64,000 bases of DNA. It comes from Sindora glabra. Lineage: Eukaryota; Streptophyta; Magnoliopsida; Fabales; Fabaceae. Numbering within the stretch: the first letter of the stretch is position 1; each line of letters starts with the position of its first letter. The notes under the pieces were generated by a model that did not search any database, was not told where the DNA came from, and worked only from the letters and a program-made list of their open reading frames with translations. Location: the NCBI GenBank assembly GCA_020226215.1, contig CM035233.1, positions 27,841,150 through 27,905,149 of the forward strand. Direction: 5' to 3'. The position numbers and the translations under genes were made by a program. Positions 35,613-46,171 of the stretch are shown piece by piece.

Positions 35613-36379
35613 CTTTTGTAATTTTGATGTGCCTTTTTAGTTTCTATTCTAAAGATTTTCCTTTTTGGAATATCATTCAGCTTCCAATGAGTTTGTTATC
35701 TTTCAATTTCTTTAAAGCTTTTAATGAGCCATTTATTTTTAATCTTTCAAATAGTTTTGAGAAGTCTATTTTATTTAGTTTTTTTATGATTTCTAATAAG
35801 CCATATGTTTTCTAGTCTTTTAAGTGTTTTTGACTAGCTTATTCATTTGTTTATTTATCTAAGTTAAATATACAAGAGCTGTCTGCTATTTCTTGTTTGG
35901 AGACCTACATTTCTTTGATCTTTTTGCATCTTTCTAAAGATTGTTTAGATGATTAACTTATTCAAAAATTAATTAGAACTCAAAGTTTGGTCAAAATTTA
36001 ATTTTGAGTTTTCTTAAAACTTAATTAAAGTTCACTTTAGATTTTAATTTGAAGTCTATTTGGAACCTAAGTTATATTTTTTCCTAGTAAGTCACTTAGG
36101 TTTTCATGCTAAAGGGGTCTACTTAGGCTTTTGTGTTAAAAAGGTCTACTTGAGCTTCTATACTGAAGGGGTTTACTCAAGCTTTTGTGTCAAGGGGGTA
36201 TGCTTAGGCTTTGTATTGAGCTCCTAAGTAATTTTAAATAAATTGAAATGCTTCTTTATTTATTTATTCAAATGCTTACATAATATTACTTTTAAATGTG
36301 TTATATTCTAAATGTAAGGATAGATGTACCCTCCATTATTTCTAGTTTATAGGTGTTATTCCCCAGATTTTCTTTGATT

Positions 36380-36935
36380 TTGAATAGGCCTTCCTAATTT
36401 AGAGATAATTTTCCTTCATTTGGATTCTTTTAAGGTCCCTCTGCTAATTTGAGTATTAAAGATCTTTCTAGGAACTCTTTTTTCTTAACACATTTGTTAA
36501 TATAGGTTGCTAGTTTTCTTTTTTCTTTTATACAATTCCATTTGAACTTAATCTAATTTTCATTCTTCTCGAGTGAATATCAAGTTATTTTTCTTTTTTT
36601 TCTCATTTTCTTATTCCTTATAACATTTTCTCCTTTTGCTAATTTCTCTAGGTTCAATTGGAATCATGGCTTTTAAGCCATATGTTAACTTAAAAGTAAT
36701 TTTGGCTATAATGGATTGTACTATTGTCTTATATAACCAAAGCATGCTTAATAATTCTTCAACCAATCTTCCTTTGGCCTTTTCCAATCTCCTTTTCAAT
36801 CCCTCAAATATTATTTTATTAGCTAGCTTAGTTTACCCTTTTGATTAATGATGTTCAATAAATGTGAACTTTTGCTTAATTCTTAATTTTTAAAGATTAA
36901 GGAGATGTGTAAGATAAATGTTTGAAAACATATTA
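36380..36935 (-). pseudogene. Family D integrase, C-terminal half
   Basis: The minus strand reads KQKFTFIEHH, then stops amid SKG and TKLANKIIFEG, then LKRRLEKAKGRLVEELLSML and WLYKTIVQ, ending FKLTYGLKAMIPIE. This is the Tat-type integrase core end and beyond. The catalytic Glu position reads Lys. Its N-terminal half is at 45185-45560, on the far side of the family E insertion. Confidence 0.75.
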
Positions 36936-37614
36936 AAGATAGATTTTAAAGAATTGGTTAGGATTTACCCATGCCATGAATAACCACATCACTGTATTAA
37001 CCCCTTTCAAACCTACTGAGGCATATGCTAATCAAATTAGGATTGCAAGAGAGTGTAAGATAAGAGAAGAACAGTTGAGTATTCAAAAGTAAGAGAGGAA
37101 AGATAAGAAAATTGAGTTTGAGTGGAAAGAGAAAAACAAAATGGTGAGTAGTAAGGTGAAAAATTCAAAAAGTAATGAGAAAAATAGAGAGAAAAATAAG
37201 AAAGTTAGTGCATTTACAAAAAAAAGAGAGGTTGAGAGTGCTTTCATAGCAAGACAACAACTGTTTGTACTTATGTACAAGAATGTTTATTTCACTAACG
37301 ATCTCAATTCTTCTTTCCCTAGTTTGGTTGATTCTTTGTTACAGGAATTTGCTGATGTTTTTCCAGAAGAAATACCACATGGATTACCACCTTTAAGAGG
37401 TATTGATCATCAAATAGACTTCCTTCCCAGCTTTTCACTCCTAAATAAACTAGCCTGTAGAACAAATCCTGAGGAGACAAAGGAAATTCAAAGGCAAGTG
37501 GATGAATTGTTACAAAAGGGATTTGTGAGGAAGAGTCTTTGCCCATGTTCTGTACCTATGATCTTGGTTCCAAAGAAAGATGGGACATGACGTATGTGTG
37601 TTGACTACAGAGCT

Positions 37615-37932
37615 ATCAATAAAATCCCTATAAAGTATAGATATCCTATCCCTAGGTTAGATGATATGCTTGATGAATTGCATGGTTCCTGTATGTTATT
37701 TAAAATTAATTTGAAAAATGGCTACTATCAAATTTGCATGAAAAAAGATGATGAATGGAAAAATTCTTTCAAGATAAATAAAATCCCTATAAAGCATAGA
37801 TGTCCTATCCCTAGGTTAGATGATATGCTTGATGAATTGCATAGTTCCTGTATGTTTTCTAAAATTAATTTGAAAAATGCTTACTATCAAATTTGTATGA
37901 AAGAAGATGATGAATGGAAAACTTCTTTCAAG
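37615..37932 (+). repeat. In-frame 159-bp tandem duplication in RT
   Basis: Unit 1 is 37615-37773 and unit 2 is 37774-37932. Each encodes 53 residues starting INKIPIK and ending SFK, with [11 protein letters not shown] in the middle. The units differ at about 11 positions by eye. The duplication therefore predates much of the decay. Confidence 0.9.
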
Positions 37933-38220
37933 ATAAAATATCATTTGTATGAGTAGTTAGTGATGCCATTTGGTTTAACTAATGCACCCAATACTTTCAT
38001 GAGATTAATGAACCATGTCTTGTGTTCTTTCATTAGGAAATTTGTTGTGGTTCACTTTGATGACATTTTGGTTTATAGCAAAAATCTGGATGAACATGTT
38101 GAACACTTGCATTCTTTGTTTAGAGTTTTAAGGGAAAATAACTTGTATGCAAATCTCAAGAAGTGTTCATTTTGTATGGAATCTGTTATGTTTCTGGGTT
38201 TTGTTGTTAGTTCAAGGGGA

Positions 38221-38225
38221 GTAAG
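38221..38225. repeat. Target-site duplication GTAAG, left copy
   Basis: Matches 41230-41234. Removing the insertion restores the RT frame across the site. Confidence 0.95.
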
Positions 38226-38745
38226 TGTAATGTCCCGAATTTTCAATTCTATTATTTGAATCTCTAAATTCTAAGGTCGTAGAAACGAAGAGCACGATTG
38301 AGTTAGCTTGGTGGGTGAATCTCAAGTTGAAAGGAATTAAGTGTAAGGGTAAATGAAATTTTGAAGGAAAAAGGATAGTGGGAAAAGAATTAATTTTCCT
38401 AAACAGTATAAATGATTAGAGGAGGTTAGAAAACCCTAAAAGGGGAAGTTGTCTAAGTCTGACAGTGTAAGGAATTTTAAACAGACAGAGACCCTATGGA
38501 CTAAATTGCAAAAGTGCAGAATCGGGTGTGGTTAAAGTGAAAATAATCAAGGATTTGGGATCTAATATGAATAACTAAGATTTTGGGGTGCAATATGTGA
38601 TTTTATTTAGTGTGGCCAATAGACACATGACAAGTGTCCTTATTTGAAGAATTGGCAAGAATAGCCTTACTTTTGGTGAAAAAAGGACTAAATTACCCTT
38701 GGAATTGTCAAAAATGGCAAGAATGCCCTTGAAGGGGGGTAGAGT

Positions 38746-41229
38746 TGTAATGTCCCGAATTTTCAATTCTATTATTTGAATCTCTAAATTCTAAGGTCGT
38801 AGAAACGAAGAGCACGATTGAGTTAGCTTGGTGGGTGAATCTCAAGTTGAAAGGAATTAAGTGTAAGGGTAAATGAAATTTTGAAGGAAAAAGGATAGTG
38901 GGAAAAGAATTAATTTTCCTAAACAGTATAAATGATCAGAGGAGGTTAGAAAACCCTAAAAGGGGAAGTTGTCTAAGTCTGACAGTGTAAGGAATTTTAA
39001 ACAGACAGAGACCCTATGGACTAAATTGCAAAAGTGCAGAATCGGGTGTGGTTAAAGTGAAAATAATCAAGGATTTGGGATCTAATATGAATAACTAAGA
39101 TTTTGGGGTGCAATATGTGATTTTATTTAGTGTGGCCAATAGACACATGACAAGTGTCCTTATTTGAAGAATTGGCAAGAATAGCCTTACTTTTGGTGAA
39201 AAAAGGACTAAATTACCCTTGGAATTGTCAAAAATGGCAAGAATGCCCTTGAAGCTTCATGAAAGCTCCTTCTTCTTATCCTTATCACTTTGTAGCCGTG
39301 GAAGACTCCATGAAAACCAGCTTGAGCGTGCAAGAGAGAGAGGGAAGAGAGAGAAAGTTTCTTTTGGCTTTTTCACCTAAAAATAGTGAGATTTAGGCTT
39401 GGGGGTAGAAGGGAAAGTTGCTATTCTCATCAAGCTCTATCCATTGGTGTGTTTAGATTGAAGAAAAGCTTAAGTTTGATCAAGTTTGGGGAGCTCTAAG
39501 TTAGGATTTTCAAGTTGCAGCAAGAGGTAAATTTGTTCTCCTCTAAAAGCTCTTTAAAGTACTCTTTTTAGTTTCTTGAGATTTTGATGTTGGAGTGGTC
39601 AAAGGTAGTTGATCATGGAGTTTTGGATGATTTGAACATGTCTAATGGTGTTTTAGATGTTGTTATGTTGATTTATGGCTTTGGTTTGGTGTAAAAATAG
39701 CAAGAAAACATGATGTATACACTTGGGTTTTAGAGGCATAATGGTGCATGTGTGGATTTGTCATGATTTGTTTGGAATTTGGTTAAATTGATGAAATTAG
39801 GATGATTCTTATGAGTTATGAAGCTTATGGAAGATGAATTTTGAGTTATGAAAGTGTGTATGAAACTTCCTTTTTGAGAAGTCAAGGGGAGAATGAGGTT
39901 TAGCCATGTAAAATTATGTTTTTGGAAGATCAGTAATGTACACGGGGTAGAACACGGCCCATGTTGTACCCCATGTTCTGTACACGGGGTAGAACACGGC
40001 CCATGTTGAACCCCGTGTTCTTCTGCGAAGGCTGATCAGTAATGTACATGGGGCAGAACACGGCCCATGTTGTACCCCATGTTCTGAACACGGGGTATAA
40101 CACGGCCCATGTTCACCCCCGTGTTCTTTGAAAAGTGACCATTTTGACTTTGATTCTTCACGTTTTGCATGGTTTTACTTCCGGATCCTTTTCTAATGTT
40201 CATATGTGTCATTTCAAGGCTTGAAATCAAGATATAGAGCATCTAAGTATGCATTTATTTAAGTGGAGGAAGTAAAGAATACATGAGGTTTAAGGAAAGT
40301 GATGATGTTTTAATAAGAACTATGATGTGTATTTGTATAGACTAAAAAGTGACAAGTTGGAAAGGCAAGGGGGAATTGTAAAGAAGTTTTAAGTGAGGGC
40401 AAAAGAGACATCACCATTGGAAGCTTATAAAAGGTAGCTTGCTTTATCCTTAAGCTTTGTTTCCTATTTACATGATTTTCTGTAAATTTTGCCATTGTAT
40501 GGAATGTATATGAAATAGCTGTGTGTGCAACTGGGAAGACAGTGTGGAACTGTGTGTGAGGCCTATGGCCTGAGTGTTCCCCGGGATGATAATGCAATTG
40601 TTGTGCGCGGTACCTATGGCCTTTAGAGTTCCCCGGGAAGACGGTGAAATGCTATATATGAGGCCTATGGCCTTTAGAGTACCTCGGGAAGACAGCGTGA
40701 CGCTGTATATGAGGCCTAGGTACAATTATTTGTGATGGCCATCTAGATATTGATATGAGTCCTTGAATGGGCTGTGGATTGCTATGTGTGATGCACATTT
40801 CCTATAATGGTGTGGAATGAGATGATAAATGATTGATTGATTTCGAAATGTATGTTTTATTTGCTTAAGGATCTGGAATGGCTTGATATGTTTTCGTGGT
40901 AATAGCTAGCTACTAGGAAACTCTGTTTCTTATGTTTTTCTGTATTGTTACTAACCATTCTAGGTGATGCTTCTAAAGGCCCTCTTGGCAAAGGAGAGTA
41001 GATTTTTGAAGTTGTATATTAAAAATGATTGTATAATTGGTAATATTGTAAATGATAGATGTATGTTTTGTAAGTTGAATTTGTTGTATAATTACATGAC
41101 CCTTGCCTAAAGCGTTTGAGATGCAAATATTTCGTGGTATTGTGAGTTAGCCTAGAGTAGAAGGCAAATTAGTATGCAATAATTATCTATTAAATGAGGA
41201 ATAAGGCGTTAATAAGTAAGGGAGTTACA
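38746..41229 (+). mobile_element. Family A 3' LTR of the deleted element
   Basis: A 2,484-bp LTR, TGTAA...TTACA. It contains the predicted intron 39527-40963, a four-unit ACACGGGG array 39938-40130 with tail to about 40250, and the tandem repeat at about 40535-40715. It is a diverged relative of the 6906-16685 LTRs. Confidence 0.9.
39938..40250 (+). repeat. ACACGGGG palindrome array plus tail (deleted element)
   Basis: Four units, several with CCCATGTT or CCCCATGTTC in place of CCCGTGTT, as expected from C-to-T decay at CpG. The tail has CGGATCCTTTTCTAATG and GAGCATCTAAGTAT. Confidence 0.85.
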
Positions 41230-41234
41230 GTAAG
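41230..41234. repeat. Target-site duplication GTAAG, right copy
   Basis: Matches 38221-38225. Confidence 0.95.
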
Positions 41235-42298
41235 TGTTAATAAGGAGAAGATTAAGGAAATTAGAGACTGGCCTAACATGAAGTGTGATGTGCAATCTAT
41301 TTATGACAAATCCATAACATGTAAACAAGCAAAATCTAAAGTCAAGCCTCATAGTTTCTATACACCTTTACCTGTACTTAATCAATCTTGGACTGATATC
41401 TCTATGGATTTTGTGCTAGGATTGCCTAGAACTCAAGGTGGAAAAGATAGCATATTTTTTGTTATTGATAGGTTTAGCAAAATGGCACATTTCATTGCAT
41501 GTTCTAAAACTAATGATGCCATGCATACTATTGATTTATTCTTTAAGGAAGTAGTACATTTGTATGGTTTGCCTACAACAATAGTAAGTGATAGAGATGT
41601 TAAGTTCCTAAGTCACTTTTGGCATACTTTGTGGGGTAAGTTAGGAACTAAACTCTTGTTTTCTACTATTGCACATCCTCAGACAGATGGATAAACTAAA
41701 GTAGTTAATAGGACACTTACTACTTTATTGTGTGCTATCATTCAAAAGAATCTGAAAAATTAGGAGAAATGTTTGCCACATGTTGAGTTTGCTTATAATA
41801 GAACTGTTCATTCTACTACTTCTTATTCTCCATTTGAAGTTGTGTATGGCTTTAATCCCTTAACTCCATTGGATATCTTTCCTTTACCTACTAATGAACA
41901 TACTAATTTACATGGTAAGCATAAAGCCAATTTTGTAAGGGAGTTGCATGTAAGAGTTTGAGCCAACATTGAAAAAAGGAATGAGCAATACTCAAAGCAA
42001 GCCAATAAAGGGTGCACCAAAGTTGTTTAAACCTAGAGATTAGGTTTGGGTTCATATGCGAAAGGAGAGATTCCCTACACAAAGAAAATCTAAGCTGCAA
42101 CCTAGAGGAGATGGGCCATTTCAAATTCTAGAGAGAATAAATGATAACACCTATAAGTTAGATTTATCGAGTGAACATGGTAATGTAAGTGCTACATTTA
42201 ATGTTGTTGATTTATCTTTATTTGATGTAGATGATGGCTTTGATTCGAGGATGAATCTTTTCCAAGAGGGAGGGAATGATAGAGATCCAACTAGCTAA
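41235..42298 (+). pseudogene. Family E integrase remnant
   Basis: After a short RT end ([12 protein letters not shown]) the frame jumps to an integrase finger remnant with [18 protein letters not shown]. The catalytic core follows with [37 protein letters not shown] and HPQTDG. A TAA replaces the next Gln and Lys the catalytic Glu. Later motifs are LPHVEFAYNRTVHSTTSYSP and a GPF-type region (RGDGPFQILERINDNTYKLD) at 42056-42298. RNase H and the start of the finger are absent. Confidence 0.85.
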
Positions 42299-42479
42299 CC
42301 TAAAGATCCTTTACATGGAATTGGAGGACCCATGACTAGAACTAAAACTTAGAGAATGAATTAAGCTTTGCAAGGCCTAATTATAGAGATTAAAGGAAAG
42401 GAAGATCAACCTGGAATAGAGGTTGCACCAAGATGGGTCACTTTCTTACAATTTGAGGATGCTTTTAAGCCCAACTTGA

Positions 42480-43250
42480 AGACTTCAATTTGGAAAGCCC
42501 AATTCACATGATCAGGATGCATTTGTGGGCTACAATTGTTTAATTTATTATAATTATTTAGTTTATTAGGCTATATTTTGTTTAGACATGATTGGATAAT
42601 GAATAAGCCTAATTTCCTATTTTTATTTAAATTTACATTGGTAATTATGGGCTAAATTTCTTCAGATAGTCTTTGTTTTTGTTATTTGATGTATTGGGTT
42701 ATTTTAGAGTATTTTGGGCTTTAGTTTAGTATAAATGTGTTTAAGCCTATTTTTACTTTAAAATATTTACCATGTTACTATGAGAATTTTACTATGTTTA
42801 CTTAGAGTCATTTAAAAGGTCTTTTATTGGGTTTAAGTTGCTAAATTAGATTTGGGCTAATTAGAGCCCATTCTAAATTAGGATTTTAGAAAGTTATATA
42901 AGGAGGCTTGTTCCTCATGCTTGGCAGACTTTGATTATTAATAAAAATTTGCATGTTTCTCTATTGTGAGAGCTTTCCCTTTGTTATTGGGTTAAGAACT
43001 AAATTTTATAATGTTGATTCTATTAGTAGGTTGTGGTTAGGGTCACGCTTTGCTTGATAACTTTGGTTTTACCAGTAGGTCGTGGTTAGGGTCAAGTTCC
43101 TCTTATCTTCTTTTTGTTTTCAAGACGATCCAATTGGTTCTCTTGCATCATGAGCAGATCTGATCTCATCATTTACCCATGGCAAAAGTTTATGAAACTT
43201 TTTATTATAAACTAAGTTTTGTTGTTGGATACTAAAGTTTTTGGTAGGCC
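42480..43250 (+). mobile_element. Probable family E LTR remnant
   Basis: Follows the end of pol. It holds a TATA box (TATATAAG, 42895-42902) and, about 40 bp downstream, AATAAAAA (42940-42947), a plausible promoter and poly(A) signal pair of an LTR. No second LTR is present, so borders are guesses. Confidence 0.45.
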
Positions 43251-43308
43251 AATGTTGCAAAAGGAAAGAAAATCCATAGACCAACCTCATCATCTCCACC
43301 CCATAGAA

Positions 43309-43341
43309 ACTATGAGATCACCCCTTGGATGCCTTTGGCAT
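43309..43341. other. Possible plastid DNA fragment (trnA-rrn23 spacer-like)
   Basis: CTATGAGATCACCCC followed by a GGATGCCTTTGGCAT block resembles, from memory, the conserved plastid spacer upstream of 23S rRNA. The match is short and recalled, not searched. It lies near a firmer plastid insert at 45019. Confidence 0.3.
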
Positions 43342-43397
43342 TGATGAACACATTGCAATGCACCCAAATTGTATTAAAACTGGTTGCTAAAAAATAA

Positions 43398-45007
43398 TGT
43401 TGTATAATGGCACAATCAGGTCATACCTCTAACAATCCTTTAATTTTACCTTTTTTGAATTAATTCCTAACAATACCTACACAAATTTTAAATTATTTTA
43501 GCAGTGAAAATATAAAGAATTAATGCAAACAAAATGCAATGCAATGCAACAAAATGCTATGTAGAAACAGAATCAGAATTAGAATCAGGATGCATAATGT
43601 AGAATGCAATAATTTGTTGTAGAACAGAATTAAAACTAGGGAGTTAGTTGCATGATTTGAATAATGTAATAAGCATGTAATTAAGCATAAGACAAAAGTA
43701 AAATAGAAATAAAATAGAAGAGAATTTAATGGATCAAACAGCCAATCAAGGAAATTGAGAGCCCTAAATTGAATTAATCATAGATCAATTAGGATTTGAC
43801 TTTTTCTAATTAGTTCTTTAACTTTAAATTACCTGAAATCCTTGCAATAATTTGTAAATTCTACGCTAGACAATTGCCTAGGATTTGATTAATTAAAATT
43901 AGTTGAATTAAACAATCGCTATAATCCCTATGCTAAATTGAAATTGATTTATAAATAGAATTCAGTTGATTTGAGAAACCAAATTAGAAATCTCCAATTA
44001 ATCCCTTAACCCTCTATCCCAATGCATAAAACTATAATTTATCAACTATAATTTCATATCAAAACAACAAAGAAATCATAACGTACAAGCATGAATATCA
44101 ATTATATCAAATCAACATCCAACATAAGAGATCTCAAGACTTTCAGCACAAGTAAATAGAGAAAGAGGAAAATTAATTAAGAAAGGTCAATATTAGAAAT
44201 CATGATCTCATAATCCTCAAGAGGAAAGCCTTAACTCCTTGAATCAACTATGAATTTAGGCTTCTATAGATGAAGAACGAAAAGAGCTAAAAGAAGAAGG
44301 GAGCTAGCTGCTGAATGAATCTGTTTGTAATTTTGAATGTGTTCCTCTCTTCAACTCTCTTGCCTATTTATATAACCTAATTAGCCTAAATCCTAATTGG
44401 ACTAGGATTAATGACTCTTAGGATTACAGTTTCTAGAATAAGGCTTTCCTAATTTTTAGAAGTCCAGATAGACTTGTTTTATAAGTCAATTAACTCCATC
44501 AGATAAATTAGTGAATTCTTGTAAGCTTATCTTCCAAGCAGAATAAGACCATGAAATTGATGAATTCTGAAATATCCATAAGCATGAAAGTTGTAGGCCT
44601 GTGTCTTTTGAGAATTTAGGCACTGGTTTCAGGTTAATCAGACCATTATAGCTCCAGATATGACCCAAATAAAAAAATGGGTTCAATTAGGATAAAAATA
44701 CGATTTTAGCTTCTCGGCCAAGTAAAGGCTTGAAGAAGTCCGAACTGGGTTTTGACTAAAACATAAAATTGTAGATCTCTCTTTTAGCTTTCAACAATAT
44801 AAAGTTTGCATCAATCTAACATCCAAAGCCTATGATATGACTAAAAATAAAAATAGCATCAAAATTCAGCATTTACTGAATAAATTCACAATATTGTAAA
44901 ATTGATCATAATTTATAACATAAGGCCTAATAAGTGAAATTAACAAAATATAACACCTAAGAGATATAAAATAAGGGAAAATAAAATAGTAAATTATTTT
45001 CTCATTA
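43398..45007 (-). mobile_element. Family G LTR-like block, copy 1
   Basis: Aligns over its whole length with 59339-60931. Both start near TAATGGCACAA and end near AAATAGTAAAT plus TTTTCTCAT. On the minus strand the better copy starts TGATGAGAAAA, suggesting an LTR. No primer site, polypurine tract or matching TSD is seen here. A minus-strand frame at 44486-44686 recurs in copy 2 but shows no domain. It directly abuts the plastid insert. Confidence 0.6.
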
Positions 45008-45018
45008 GGCCTCCAATG

Positions 45019-45168
45019 GTAATCCTAATGTGGGTGGATTTGGTCAGGGGGATGTGGAAATAGTACTTCAAGATTTATTGCATGTCTAAAGTCTATTGTT
45101 CTTGTTAACATCTATTATTACGGCACAAATTTTTTTGGTTCTTAAAAAGAAACAATTTGGGAAGGTTA
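45019..45168 (+). pseudogene. petA: Nuclear plastid insert: 3' end of petA (cytochrome f)
   Basis: Plus-strand translation reads NPNVGGFGQGDVEIVLQD, then LLHV and a stop, then SLLFLL and AQIFLVLKKKQF. This is the C-terminal end of plastid cytochrome f: the stroma-proximal part and the single membrane anchor. Only about 50 codons are present, with one stop and a few substitutions relative to the family as I know it. The fragment sits between a family G block and family D integrase, in nuclear retroelement DNA. It is therefore a nuclear plastid-DNA insert, not a working gene. Confidence 0.85.
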
Positions 45169-45184
45169 TCTAGTTAAAATAAGA

Positions 45185-46166
45185 CTTAGAATTTTTACCT
45201 ACACATGATGGATGTCTAAATGAATTTTTGGACATTTTTAGCTGTGATGGTTATGAGTAGTTCAACATCTATCCATTTTGTAAAGTATTTGATTGCCACA
45301 ACTAGGTATTTTGCTTATCTTATGGCCATTAAAAGTAATCTAAGGAGGTCATCCCCTATTCTATAAATGTTTAGGAAGTGGAAATTATTTGCATTGGAAT
45401 TAATAGTTATGTTTCAACTTAGACAAACCTTTGGCATTTATCACAACTCTAAATGAATTCTTTTACTTTCTTTTTCATCCTCAACCTGTAATATCTTAAC
45501 CTTATAACTTTCAAGGATAAGGTTATTCCTATTAGATAATTTCCACATATACCCTTCTGTAACTCTTAGAGTACATAATTAGCTTCCTTCTGATGTAGGT
45601 ATCTTAGAACAAATAAGTTAAAGCTTTGCTTATATATTTGATTGTTCTTTAAGAAAAAAATGGGTAGCCTATCTTTAAACTCTTTAAGTTTTTGCCTTAT
45701 TGGTGGAAAATTTTCCATCTTTCAAATGTGCTTGTATAGGGTTCATTAAGGAATTTAAGTGGTTAATTTTAAGGAATTCTTTCTTATTGATGCTTAGGGT
45801 ATTGATCAATTCTTGAATGACTGATTAGTTATTTATTGTTGCCTTTATGTTTGTTAATTTGGGCAAAGCATTTATCCTTTCATTCTCCACCTGAGGGGAT
45901 TTATGTAGTTTATATTAAAATTTATTTAAAAGTAACTTCATCTTTTCCATATTTTTTTATTAATATAAGCCTTTTTACTTCATATTCTCCTTGAAGTTGG
46001 GCTACCACTAGATATGAATCACTAATGATCTAGCTTTGTTCAATGCTTGATTCGATAGCTAATTTCAATATAGCAATAAAGGTTTCATACTTTACCCAAT
46101 TATGTTATAACTTTGAATTCCAATTTAATTAATTATTTTAGTTAGACTTAATTTCCTTTTAAAATT
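45185..46166 (-). pseudogene. Family D RNase H end and integrase N-terminal half
   Basis: The minus strand reads KYLVVAIKYFTKWIDVELL followed by AKNVQKFI at about 45300-45215, the start of the Tat-type integrase core. Upstream on the minus strand (to 46166) lie decayed RNase H and finger sequences with many stops. The catalytic core resumes at 36935 beyond the inserted family E block. Confidence 0.65.
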
Positions 46167-46171
46167 ATGCC
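46167..46171. repeat. Target-site duplication ATGCC, left copy
   Basis: Matches 47539-47543. Confidence 0.9.

Larger units (their letters stand above)
37141..38225 (+). pseudogene. Family E reverse transcriptase with internal duplication
   Basis: Recognisable RT motifs: [101 protein letters not shown] and [13 protein letters not shown]. The two active-site Asp are intact. TGA (37588-37590) and TAG (37954-37956) replace Trp codons normally found there. A 159-bp segment is tandemly duplicated in frame. Confidence 0.85.
38226..41229 (+). mobile_element. Internally deleted family A element
   Basis: Structure: first 509 bp of a 5' LTR (38226-38734), then only the polypurine end of the internal region (GAAGGGGGGTAGAGT, 38731-38745), then a full 3' LTR (38746-41229). 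TSD is GTAAG on both sides. Primer site and all of gag-pol are missing. The partial and full LTR starts differ at one base by eye over about 507 bp (T38416 versus C). The insertion is therefore young and the deletion happened within one element. Confidence 0.95.
36955..42420 (+). pseudogene. Family E: CRM/Reina-like Ty3/gypsy pol remnant
   Basis: Plus-strand pol of a second gypsy type. The linker (PTEAYANQIRIARECKIREE) is followed by RT 37315-38225. The family A insertion interrupts at 38226-41229. Integrase runs about 41275-42298, then GPMTRTKT and EVAPRWVTFLQFED near 42320-42460. Gag, protease and the 5' LTR are missing. At the break the text joins RT directly to the integrase finger, so RNase H is gone. 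Clade is inferred from motifs such as EEIPHGLPPLRGIDHQIDF and PFEVVYGFNPLTPLDIFPLP. Confidence 0.8.

Noticed and set aside
44486..44686. Minus-strand frame shared with 60401-60589
   Set aside because: Explained by homology of the two family G blocks; no domain and no consistent start or stop.
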